A DNA stretch of 64,000 nucleotides from Thermohalobaculum sp039513195 (lineage in GTDB: Bacteria > Pseudomonadota > Alphaproteobacteria > Rhodobacterales > Rhodobacteraceae): positions 62,001-126,000 of the forward strand of contig JBCCRM010000011.1 of assembly GCA_039513195.1 (NCBI GenBank), read 5' to 3'. The notes under the pieces are model-generated. The model saw only the letters and a list, made by a program, of their open reading frames with translations, was not told the origin of the DNA and made no database searches. Below are positions 36,527 to 44,048 of the stretch, in pieces; within the stretch, counting starts at the first letter, position 1; every line of letters starts with the position of its first letter. A program made the position numbers and the translations under genes.

Positions 36527-37264
36527 GTGGCGGGGCAGGCGATCATCGAGATGGCGGGCGTGTCGAAACGGTTCGGCAGTTTTCAGGCGCTGCGCGATGT
36601 CGATCTGACGCTTGAGGCCGGCGAGAAGCTGGTGGTCTGCGGCCCTTCCGGCTCTGGCAAATCGACGCTGATCCGCTGCCTTAACCGGTTGGAGGCGCAC
36701 GACGCCGGGATGATCACCGTGGACGGCACCGTGCTGGACGACCGCACAGCCGACACGATCCGCCGCGAGGTCGGGATGGTGTTCCAGCAATTCAACCTGT
36801 TCCCACATCTGACAGTATTGCAGAACCTGACGCTCGGCCCGATGCGAGCCCGCAAGCTCTCCAAGGCCGAGGCGGAGACCCGCGCCCGGACGTATCTGGA
36901 GCGGGTGCGCATTCCGGAGCAGGCCGAAAAGTACCCGGCCCAGCTCTCTGGCGGGCAGCAGCAGCGGGTGGCGATTGCGCGCTCGCTCTGCATGGAGCCG
37001 CGGATCATGCTGTTCGATGAGCCGACCTCGGCGCTCGACCCGGAGATGATCAAGGAGGTGCTGGAGGTGATGGCGGAACTCGCGGGGTCCGGCATGACGA
37101 TGATCGTCGTGACCCATGAGATGGGCTTTGCCCGGCGGGTCGCCGACCGGATGGTGTTCATGGACAAGGGCGAGATCGTCGAGACCGCGGCGCCGGAGAC
37201 CTTCTTTACCGCGCCGGCCTCCGCCCGCTGCCAGCGGTTTCTGGAGCAGATCCTTGGGCATTGA
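36527..37264 (+). CDS. ABC transporter ATP-binding protein (GlnQ type)
   Basis: A GTG start at 36527, six bases after GGAG, gives a 245-residue ATPase; the in-frame upstream ORF is not coding. All ABC motifs are present: Walker A CGPSGSGKSTLIRC, Q-loop MVFQQFNLFPHLTV, signature LSGGQQQRVAIARSL, Walker B IMLFDEPTSALDPEM, and switch His in IVVTHEMGFARRVADRMVFM. The sequence is of the polar-amino-acid (GlnQ/HisP) group. It energises the importer formed with the permease at 37299 and a binding protein. Confidence 0.94.
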   Translation: MAGQAIIEMAGVSKRFGSFQALRDVDLTLEAGEKLVVCGPSGSGKSTLIRCLNRLEAHDAGMITVDGTVLDDRTADTIRREVGMVFQQFNLFPHLTVLQNLTLGPMRARKLSKAEAETRARTYLERVRIPEQAEKYPAQLSGGQQQRVAIARSLCMEPRIMLFDEPTSALDPEMIKEVLEVMAELAGSGMTMIVVTHEMGFARRVADRMVFMDKGEIVETAAPETFFTAPASARCQRFLEQILGH

Positions 37265-37298
37265 GAGGTGCTCCGGGGCCCGTGGAGAGCCGCCGACC

Positions 37299-38096
37299 AT
37301 GGCACACCCTCTCCCAAACCCTCCCCCATTCAGGGGGAGGGCTTTTCGCGCCCGGGCGATCCGCTGGGCGACCACCCTCGGTGGCGTCTGCGCGCTTTCC
37401 GGCTGCTCTGGAAATTGGGGCTGGTATGTCGTCGATCCGCGTACGGCGCAGGGGCAAACCAATCTGCAATTCTTGATTGGCGGGCTTTGGGACACGGTGC
37501 TGCTGAGCCTGACCGCCATCCTGATCTCGATCACCGTCGGGCTTCTCGTGGCGTTGCCGGGCCTCTCGACCAATCCGTGGCTGCGGGCCGTGAACAGGGT
37601 CTATGTGGAGGCCGTGCGGGCCGTCCCTCTGCTGGTGCTGATCCTTTGGGTCTATTACGGCTTGCCGGTGGTAGCCGATATCTCGATCGGCGTCTTTTGG
37701 GCGGGCGTGATCGCGCTCGCGCTCAGCGATAGTGCCTTCCAGGCAGAGATCTTCCGGGCCGGCATCCAATCGGTCGCCAAGGGGCAGGTGGAAGCTGCGC
37801 GCTCCATCTCGCTCAGCTATGTCGACACCATGCGCTATGTGATCTTGCCCCAGGCGATCCGACGCATTCTGCCCGCCCTCGGCAACCAATTCGTCTTCGT
37901 GCTGAAGATGTCGTCTCTGGTATCGGTCATCGGCATGCAGGAGCTTACCCGTCGCGCCAACGAACTGGTGGTGACGGAGTACCGGCCGCTGGAGATCTAT
38001 ACGGTGCTGGTGCTGGAATATCTGGCGCTGATCCTCCTCGTCTCCTGGGGCGTGCGCCGGGTCGAGCGGCAGATGCGCGCCGATGAGCGGCAATAG
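37299..38096 (+). CDS. ABC transporter permease (polar amino-acid type)
   Basis: The membrane subunit of the importer, about 265 residues from the ATG at 37299 (GGAGAG upstream). Membrane segments include LIGGLWDTVLLSLTAILISITVGLLVALPG and AVPLLVLILWVYYGLPVV. The cytoplasmic EAA-like loop that contacts the ATPase is AEIFRAGIQSVAKGQVEAARSISLS, and the C-terminal VLVLEYLALILLVSWGVRRVERQMR closes the protein. The first 15 residues are the translation of a CCCTCCCCC-type hairpin repeat, so the repeat seems to have landed in the start region and given the protein a foreign N-terminus; a real start slightly further in is possible. Confidence 0.88.
   Translation: MAHPLPNPPPFRGRAFRARAIRWATTLGGVCALSGCSGNWGWYVVDPRTAQGQTNLQFLIGGLWDTVLLSLTAILISITVGLLVALPGLSTNPWLRAVNRVYVEAVRAVPLLVLILWVYYGLPVVADISIGVFWAGVIALALSDSAFQAEIFRAGIQSVAKGQVEAARSISLSYVDTMRYVILPQAIRRILPALGNQFVFVLKMSSLVSVIGMQELTRRANELVVTEYRPLEIYTVLVLEYLALILLVSWGVRRVERQMRADERQ
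37319..37346 (+). repeat. CCCTCCCCC hairpin inside permease start region
   Basis: CCCTCCCCC at 37319-37327 pairs perfectly with GGGGGAGGG at 37333-37341 around the loop ATTCA, followed by CTTTT. The shape is that of an intrinsic terminator, yet it lies inside the 5' end of the predicted permease gene. It may be a mobile mini-hairpin of the CTCTCCC...CCTCCCCC kind common in GC-rich genomes, or an attenuator that lowers permease expression relative to the ATPase. Confidence 0.65.
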
Positions 38097-38105
38097 GGAG
38101 CGAGC

Positions 38106-38684
38106 ATGAGCGCCTGGATCCGGATGATCGCCGATGCGGAGGCCGATGCCGATCTGCAGGACGCGCTCGCGGGGGCACGCACGCCCCACGGCACCGTGGA
38201 CAATGTCCTGCGCGTGCACTCGCTCCGGCCCAACACGATGCGGGGGCATATGACGCTCTATCGGGCGGCGCTGCATGATCCTGGCAATACCTTGCCGATG
38301 TGGTTGCAGGAGGTGGTGGCCTCCTATGTCTCGATCCTCAACGATTGCACCTATTCGCTGGCGAACCATTGGGCCAATGCGCGGCACCTTATGGCGGACG
38401 AGGCGCGCGCCGATGCGGTGGAGGCTGCACTTCGGGCGCGGACGCCAGAGGCGGTCTTTGCGGGGCGGGAGTTGGCGCTCCTCCGCTATGCCGAGAAGCT
38501 GACGCTAACCCCCAGCACGATGGAGGAGGCGGATATCGCTGGGCTCCGAGCCGTGGGGCTCGACGATGGCGAGATCCTGGAGGCCAATCAAATCGTCTGC
38601 TACTTCAACTATGTGAACCGGAGCATCAATGGGCTCGGCGTGACGACCGAGGGCGATGTGGTCGGGTATTACACGAGCGAGTAG
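38106..38684 (+). CDS. AhpD-like carboxymuconolactone-decarboxylase-family protein
   Basis: A 192-residue all-helical protein resembling the peroxidase-related (AhpD) branch: TVDNVLRVHSLRPNTMRGHMTLYRAAL, then VASYVSILNDCTYSLANHWANAR, then DGEILEANQIVCYFNYVNRSINGLG. The family redox motif is normally CxxC followed by His; here only one Cys remains (CTYS), so the classical disulfide chemistry is not possible unless another Cys takes part. It starts 9 bp after the permease gene and is followed by the oxygenase gene, so all are in one operon. Confidence 0.85.
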   Translation: MSAWIRMIADAEADADLQDALAGARTPHGTVDNVLRVHSLRPNTMRGHMTLYRAALHDPGNTLPMWLQEVVASYVSILNDCTYSLANHWANARHLMADEARADAVEAALRARTPEAVFAGRELALLRYAEKLTLTPSTMEEADIAGLRAVGLDDGEILEANQIVCYFNYVNRSINGLGVTTEGDVVGYYTSE

Positions 38685-38695
38685 GGGGAATGGCC

Positions 38696-39661
38696 ATGGC
38701 CTATGCTGAGGCGAAACGGGTGGATGCAGGGGCGATCCCGGTGATCGACATCGCCCCCCTGCGTCAAGGGTCCGACCCGTCCGGGGTGGCAGCGGCGCTG
38801 TATGCCGCGAGCCAGGGGCTGGGGTTCCTCTATGTGTCTGGCCACGGCATCCCCGACGCTGTGATCGAAACGGCCCGCGAGACGGCCTATCGCTTCTTCC
38901 GTAGCCCCGAGGCGGAGAAAGAGGCCGTCCGCGTCTCCGGCAGCCATCGCGGCTGGATCGGGCAAGGCGGGGCGAAGATGCAGGACGGCGCGAAGCCCGA
39001 TCTGAAGGAGAGCTTTATCTGGGGCTATCAGGATGCCGAAGGGCAAACGCCGCAGGACCATCCGCTGCGCGGGCCGAATCGCTGGCCGGCGTTTCTGCCC
39101 GATCTCGCGCCCGCCGCGATGGCCTATTTCGAGCGTGCCCATGGCGTGGCCCACCACCTGATGCGGGGGTTCGCCCTGGGGCTCGGCCTTGCGCCAGAGT
39201 TCTTCCTGCGCACGGCATCGCGGCCGCTGTCGCGCGCGTCGTTTGTCTACTACCCCGTGCAGGATGCAGCCGCGGGCGCGGATCAGTTCGGCGTCGGCCC
39301 ACATACGGATTTCGGGGTTCTGACGGTGCTGTGCCAGGACCAGGTCGGCGGGCTGCAGGTGCAGACGGCCCAGGGCGAATGGATCCATGCGCCACCGATC
39401 GCCGGGACGCTGATCGTCAATGTCGCCGATCTGCTGGCTCGCTGGACCGATGGGGCCTTCAAATCGACGCCGCACCGGGTGGTGAACGCCTCCGGCCGCG
39501 AGAGGTTGTCGCTGGTGCTGGCCTTCGACCCGAACCCAGAGACAGTGATCGACTCCCGAGAGGTCTTCGGTCCGGGGCATGAACCATTCCATGAATCAAT
39601 TACTTGTGGCGACTACCTAATATGGCGCTTTGGCAAGGCCTTTGCCTATCGCAAGGGCTGA
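38696..39661 (+). CDS. 2-oxoglutarate/Fe(II)-dependent oxygenase, isopenicillin-N-synthase-like
   Basis: The ATG at 38696 has AGGGGGA six bases upstream and is preferred over one at 38690. The 321-residue protein has the N-terminal DIOX_N part (IPVIDIAPLRQG, GFLYVSGHGIPD, FRSPEAEKEAV) and the 2OG-Fe(II) core with ligands H and D in VGPHTDFGVLTVL and the distal His in FKSTPHRVVN. The 2-oxoglutarate-binding Arg and Ser lie in RERLSLVLAFDPN. It would hydroxylate or oxidise a small molecule. Its place after an amino-acid-type importer suggests action on the imported compound. Confidence 0.92.
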   Translation: MAYAEAKRVDAGAIPVIDIAPLRQGSDPSGVAAALYAASQGLGFLYVSGHGIPDAVIETARETAYRFFRSPEAEKEAVRVSGSHRGWIGQGGAKMQDGAKPDLKESFIWGYQDAEGQTPQDHPLRGPNRWPAFLPDLAPAAMAYFERAHGVAHHLMRGFALGLGLAPEFFLRTASRPLSRASFVYYPVQDAAAGADQFGVGPHTDFGVLTVLCQDQVGGLQVQTAQGEWIHAPPIAGTLIVNVADLLARWTDGAFKSTPHRVVNASGRERLSLVLAFDPNPETVIDSREVFGPGHEPFHESITCGDYLIWRFGKAFAYRKG

Positions 39662-40727
39662 CCCGGTCTTGCAGGGCCTCGCCGAGGGTGTGCGCAACCT
39701 GCTGAGCCGTTGCGCCGAGATCCAGCCGGGGCAGCGGCTGTTGGTTCTGCGGGAGGACCCGGCCCTTGGCTGGTACGACCGCGCAGCGCCGGAGGCCGTA
39801 GCGGCAGAGGCGCGGGCCATGGGCGCCACTGCCACGGTTCAGGTGGTCGGCGCGCCGACCAATGCCGAGCCAGCCGAGATCGCGGCGTCCATAGCCGCCC
39901 ATGATGCGGTGATTTTCTTCGCGCGGATCGGCGATCAGGACCGGTTCGAGGACCGCTATCCCGGCAAGACCGTAGCGATGAGCTATGCCCGGCGGGCCGG
40001 GGACCTGGCGTCTGTCTTCGGTCGAACCGATCACCGGGCAATGGCGGCGCTGAAATCGGCAGTCAACGCGGTGCTGCGAGGCGCTGGGCGGATCGAGGTT
40101 ACCTGTCCATTGGGCACCCGCGTCTCTGGCCCCGGCGGATTGCCGGAAGCAGGCGAGGTCGCGGTGAGGCGTTTCCCCCTCGGCGTGCCGCAACCCGTGC
40201 CCGCAGAAGGGTTCTCCGGCCAAGTGGCGCTGGCCCGGTATCTGACACCGACCGGGTCCCGTGTCTACGACCCCGCTTGGGTCCCCATCGCCGAACCAGT
40301 GATGGCGCAGATCGAGGGTGGCCGGATCGCCGGCCTCGACGGTCCCGCGGCGGAGACGGCGCGTATCCATGCGCATTACCAAAGGGTCGCAGCGACGTTC
40401 GGTATCGAGGCCCTGGCTGTGCATTCCTGGCATGCGGGCTTCCACCCGGGCTGTACTGACGCGCGCCCGGCGGCGGAGGACCCGGACCGTTGGGCCAACA
40501 CGGTCTTCAATTCGCCCAGGATGCTGCATTTCCACACCTGCGGCGCCTATGCGCCGGGCGAGATCTGCTGGATGGTCCTGGATGCCACGGTGATGGTGGA
40601 TCGCACTCCGCTGTGGCGAGATGGGGTGCTCTGCCCGGAGAACTTCGCGCCGTTGCGCGACTGCCTCAGGCGTTGGCCAGAGCTACCAGCCCTCTTCTCG
40701 ACCCAGCTCGCCCCGGTTGGCATCTAA
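39630..40727 (+). CDS. M29-aminopeptidase-like / NicX-like metalloenzyme
   Basis: The frame opens at a TTG at 39630 that overlaps the oxygenase gene by 32 bp; a later TTG is possible and no ribosome-binding site decides. The 365-residue product has the LLSRCAEIQPGQRLLVLREDP start and Rossmann-like N-terminal half of M29-related proteins. Histidine-rich C-terminal motifs AVHSWHAGFHPGC and PRMLHFHTCGAYAPGEICWMVLDAT could hold a metal. The same fold is used by 2,5-dihydroxypyridine 5,6-dioxygenase (NicX). Whether it is a peptidase or a ring-cleaving oxygenase is not settled; the oxygenase, GST and importer around it favour catabolism of an N-containing compound. Confidence 0.65.
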   Translation: MARPLPIARADPVLQGLAEGVRNLLSRCAEIQPGQRLLVLREDPALGWYDRAAPEAVAAEARAMGATATVQVVGAPTNAEPAEIAASIAAHDAVIFFARIGDQDRFEDRYPGKTVAMSYARRAGDLASVFGRTDHRAMAALKSAVNAVLRGAGRIEVTCPLGTRVSGPGGLPEAGEVAVRRFPLGVPQPVPAEGFSGQVALARYLTPTGSRVYDPAWVPIAEPVMAQIEGGRIAGLDGPAAETARIHAHYQRVAATFGIEALAVHSWHAGFHPGCTDARPAAEDPDRWANTVFNSPRMLHFHTCGAYAPGEICWMVLDATVMVDRTPLWRDGVLCPENFAPLRDCLRRWPELPALFSTQLAPVGI

Positions 40728-40816
40728 GCCTTCCTGTAACGTCCGTCACTTGCTGGCACGCGGCGCCCATCTTACGCTACGGCCCGCTCGAACACCGGTC
40801 AGGGGAATTGGCGACG

Positions 40817-43800
40817 ATGGTGACATGGCTTTGGGCAGCGTCGACTTGGGTCGTGGCGTTCCTGCCGCTGCTAGCCTTAGGCACCTTTTTCCTTCTGCTC
40901 TTCGTCCAGAGCTTCCGCACCGTGTCCGCCGATTGGAGTTTGGAGTGGCTCGACGCCCTCGGCACGGTCAGGCAGGCGATCTGGGCCCCGGCGATCCTAT
41001 CGGCCTTGGTGAGCATTTTGGTTTGGCGGCTCGACCAGTTCCACGAGATTTTCATCTACGTCATCGAAGAACATCGCGCAGGTTTGCTGAGCGGTCGGGC
41101 ATTGGTTCCCGGTTTGAGGCTGATTCTGACGGCACTGGCGATCTATCTCGGGTCCACTGCGCTTTGGTTCTTCTCTCGCAGGCTGCTTCAGGCCTTCCTC
41201 TTGAAGAAGGAAATCGAGCCGCCCCCCGGCAGCAAGCTCGAAGCGGCGGCGATTTGGGCGCCGCGCCTGATCGGTCTAGCCCCGATGCTGGCACTGATCG
41301 GGGGGTTCCTTCGCGCAGTGGTGGCAAAGACGCTCGACGAGATCCTGGCAGGGGCAATCGGACTGCAGGCCTTTCAGACCGAGGTCGCGACCCTCTTCAC
41401 CGTGGCGCTCTTCACGCTGGGTTTGGCTTTTTCTTTGCTGGCGCTTCAGCTTAGGCGTCACGCCGCCAGGGGATGGTGGACTGTCCAAACGGTCGGTGTC
41501 GCGGTCGAGGTTGCGATGCCGGTGATTGTCGCCATTTGCCTGGCACTGCTGCTGGGGCTGGCGCGGGATACGGTCTTCATGATCCCGACTGTTTCGGTGA
41601 TTGACGAAGCGGGCACGCCCGGGGCGGCCCAGTTGGCCGATGCTCTGATTGCGCGCGCCTATGGCGTGATGCTGTTGTCGACGGTGCTGTATCTGGTTTT
41701 CGTCTTTGCAGCCCGTCGGCTGCGGCTGCAGAAGGACTGGCGATCGATCGTCGGGCCCGGTCTGCTCGCGCTCGGCGGGATCTTGGCCTGGGTCTACCCC
41801 GACCCACTCGCGCGGCTGGTGGACACGGTCCGGGCAGAGGATCTGCGGATCCCGCTGACCACCTATGGGGCGTTGATCTATGCAAGTTTGGTGCTGTTGT
41901 CGCTCTTGCCCGCGCTGCGCGAGCAGCCGCGCGACCCAAAGATTGCGGAACTTGAAACTGCAGGGGTCGTGGTCATCGGCTGGGGTGGGATAGGGGTCGG
42001 TCTAACGGTCCTGGCGTTCCTCTATTTCACCTTTGTCGACGGGTTGCTTTATGCCGGGGCGGGCGCCTCTCTGGCGCAGATTTTGGGTCCGGTGTCGCTG
42101 ATCTTCCTGTTTGCGGGATCGGCCGTTTGTATCATCTGTCTGCTTAGCCAATGGGATCTGACCCTGGATTGGCCGGTTATCTGGACCCTGGTCGGGCTTT
42201 GGGTGGTCTTGTCGGTTGCCGACCTCAACGAGCAGCATTGGGTGCGAACGGTCGAGCCGGCGCCTGACCGGCCCACGCTCCGAGACGTGGGTTCGGCCTT
42301 TAAGGCCTGGAAGGCGGCGCGTGGGATCACGGATGATGAGCGGGTGATCCTGGTCGCAGCGCAAGGCGGTGGACATTTCGCGGCGTTCCACGCAGCCAAT
42401 CTGCTGGCCCAGATCCATGACCATGCCGGGACGGGCTTCGACCGGCAGCTGTTTGCGATCAGCGGCGTGTCGGGCGGGGCCGTCGGTGGCGGGCTCTACG
42501 CCGCGGTGACCGAGGCCTTGCGGACCAGAACCGGTGATCCGGGCGATCATGTCTGCCCGCAGATCACAGCCGTGGCCGGTGTGGACGCGGCGCTGCGCCA
42601 GGACCTGCTTTCGCCACTCGGGGCGCGGCTTCTCTTCGCAGATGTGTTTGCCGATTTGCTGCCGAGCACTGTGTTGGGATGGCGGCTGGACTTTGTGGGC
42701 GTCGCCGACCGGTCGCGGCCGATTGAGGATGCGGTAGAGGGGCGGCTGAGCCGTTGGGCGGGATGTCTCGGGTCCGAGGACAACCTGCTTTCGCGCCATG
42801 TTGCTGGGTATTGGGACCCTTCTGCGGAGCCTGGCGAGGGTCCGCCGGCACTTGTCTTCAACACCACCGAAGTGTCCAGCGGGCGCCGCCTGGTTCTGGC
42901 GCCGTTTTGCAGCCTGGAGGCGCGCCTTGAGGATCCTGAGGCGGCGCCGCTGCCGGGCATACCCTGTTCGGTCGACGCCGAGGTGCAGGATCAGAGGCAG
43001 GATCAGCCCACCACCCTGACCGAAGCGATACAGACCCGGTGGCGGCAGCAGGAGGAGGAGAGGCTCGCCAAGGCCCTGCCGGGCACCGAGCGGCGCGAGA
43101 TGCCCGACCTGACGCAAGAGCCGGGTCCCGCGCTGAAGACCGCGATGTTCCTGAGCGCCCGCTTTCCGATCGTATCGCCGCCCGGGCGGATCCGCCTCGG
43201 CGTCGACGACGGGGAGGGCGTTCACGTCATCGATGGCGGCGCCTTCGAGAATTCGGGGCTGGAGACCGCCTATGATCTGATCCGCGCGATCCATTCGGTG
43301 GCGCCCGAGCAGAGGGTTGGAGTGCTGTTGCTCGCCGCGGAGGAGGGTCCCCCGGTGCCCTATGGCGGTGGGCATTTGGTCCTTGGGGAGGTGCTGTCGC
43401 CGGTGATGGCCTTTGTCCAGTCCTGGCGTGCCCGCGGTCTCCGGACGAAGGACTTGTTTGGCGACTATGCCCGCCTCGCGAGCGATGAGGCGTCGCTGAA
43501 AGACCGGCAGCACCCTGGCGTCAGAGCGGACCTGATGAAGGACCCCGATCCCGCTCTGATCGAGGTCTATGTGAACCGCTTGGCGGATGACAAGACCCGC
43601 GCCTACACGCTGAGCTGGTTGCTGGCGCCGCGGACCTTCGACCGGATCGCTTGCGGCACCGGCGTTCCAGTGGCGCAAAAGGGCGCCGCACTTACCGAGG
43701 ACGGGTGCCGGGAGTTGGCGCGTGGAACGCCCGCCTATCTCTGCGCGAACCAAAGGGATGTCCGACGGCTTTTCGAGGCGCTCGGTTTAGAGACGAAGGA

Positions 43801-43843
43801 GGAAAAAGGGATGCGCCCGAAAGAACCTTGTCTCGGGCTCTGA
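40817..43843 (+). CDS. Polytopic membrane protein fused to a C-terminal patatin-like phospholipase domain
   Basis: A 1008-residue protein starting at 40817 (AGGGGA about 10 bases upstream). Residues 1 to about 490 hold roughly 12 hydrophobic segments, for example AFLPLLALGTFFLLLFV, LILTALAIYLGSTALWFF and VVVIGWGGIGVGLTVLAFLYF. From about 505 a patatin-like domain follows: oxyanion-hole QGGGHFAAFHAANLL at 516, nucleophile elbow GVSGG (Ser552) and the catalytic Asp in IDGGAFENSG (Asp806). The segment between Ser and Asp is unusually long, with several Cys. It is expected to sit in the inner membrane and cleave acyl esters, probably of phospholipids. It stands alone. Confidence 0.85.
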   Translation: MVTWLWAASTWVVAFLPLLALGTFFLLLFVQSFRTVSADWSLEWLDALGTVRQAIWAPAILSALVSILVWRLDQFHEIFIYVIEEHRAGLLSGRALVPGLRLILTALAIYLGSTALWFFSRRLLQAFLLKKEIEPPPGSKLEAAAIWAPRLIGLAPMLALIGGFLRAVVAKTLDEILAGAIGLQAFQTEVATLFTVALFTLGLAFSLLALQLRRHAARGWWTVQTVGVAVEVAMPVIVAICLALLLGLARDTVFMIPTVSVIDEAGTPGAAQLADALIARAYGVMLLSTVLYLVFVFAARRLRLQKDWRSIVGPGLLALGGILAWVYPDPLARLVDTVRAEDLRIPLTTYGALIYASLVLLSLLPALREQPRDPKIAELETAGVVVIGWGGIGVGLTVLAFLYFTFVDGLLYAGAGASLAQILGPVSLIFLFAGSAVCIICLLSQWDLTLDWPVIWTLVGLWVVLSVADLNEQHWVRTVEPAPDRPTLRDVGSAFKAWKAARGITDDERVILVAAQGGGHFAAFHAANLLAQIHDHAGTGFDRQLFAISGVSGGAVGGGLYAAVTEALRTRTGDPGDHVCPQITAVAGVDAALRQDLLSPLGARLLFADVFADLLPSTVLGWRLDFVGVADRSRPIEDAVEGRLSRWAGCLGSEDNLLSRHVAGYWDPSAEPGEGPPALVFNTTEVSSGRRLVLAPFCSLEARLEDPEAAPLPGIPCSVDAEVQDQRQDQPTTLTEAIQTRWRQQEEERLAKALPGTERREMPDLTQEPGPALKTAMFLSARFPIVSPPGRIRLGVDDGEGVHVIDGGAFENSGLETAYDLIRAIHSVAPEQRVGVLLLAAEEGPPVPYGGGHLVLGEVLSPVMAFVQSWRARGLRTKDLFGDYARLASDEASLKDRQHPGVRADLMKDPDPALIEVYVNRLADDKTRAYTLSWLLAPRTFDRIACGTGVPVAQKGAALTEDGCRELARGTPAYLCANQRDVRRLFEALGLETKEEKGMRPKEPCLGL

Positions 43844-43910
43844 GCCCTCCTCCTGCGCGGTGAAATGCCGAGGCTGTGGGCGGTCGAGCGCGATCCTCTT
43901 GTCTCTTGCG

Positions 43911-43993
43911 GTTCCGCCGCGCCCTGACGGGCGCGCCGTCCTGGCCGCCGCGTCGGCCTCCCGGCTCGTGGCGGCGGTATCGCCCGCGGCGGA
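43911..43993 (+). repeat. REP-like repeat, site 5 (single clear unit)
   Basis: A complete forward unit: GGTTCCGCC, a GCGCCC..GGGCGC hairpin, GCCGTCCTGGCCGCCGCG, CCTCCCGGCTCGTGGC, and CGCCCGCGGCGG at 43981-43992. It lies between the convergent ends of the patatin-like gene and the histidine kinase gene. Confidence 0.78.
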
Positions 43994-44048
43994 GGGTCTG
44001 ACATAGGCGCATGTGGCGCGGCCGCGAGCGCCAGAGGGGTGCCCGGGT

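Noticed and set aside
40490..40816. In-frame extension upstream of the patatin-like protein that would add 109 residues
   Set aside because: It overlaps the end of the M29/NicX-like gene in another frame and lacks a ribosome-binding site; the ATG at 40817 begins directly before the first membrane helix.
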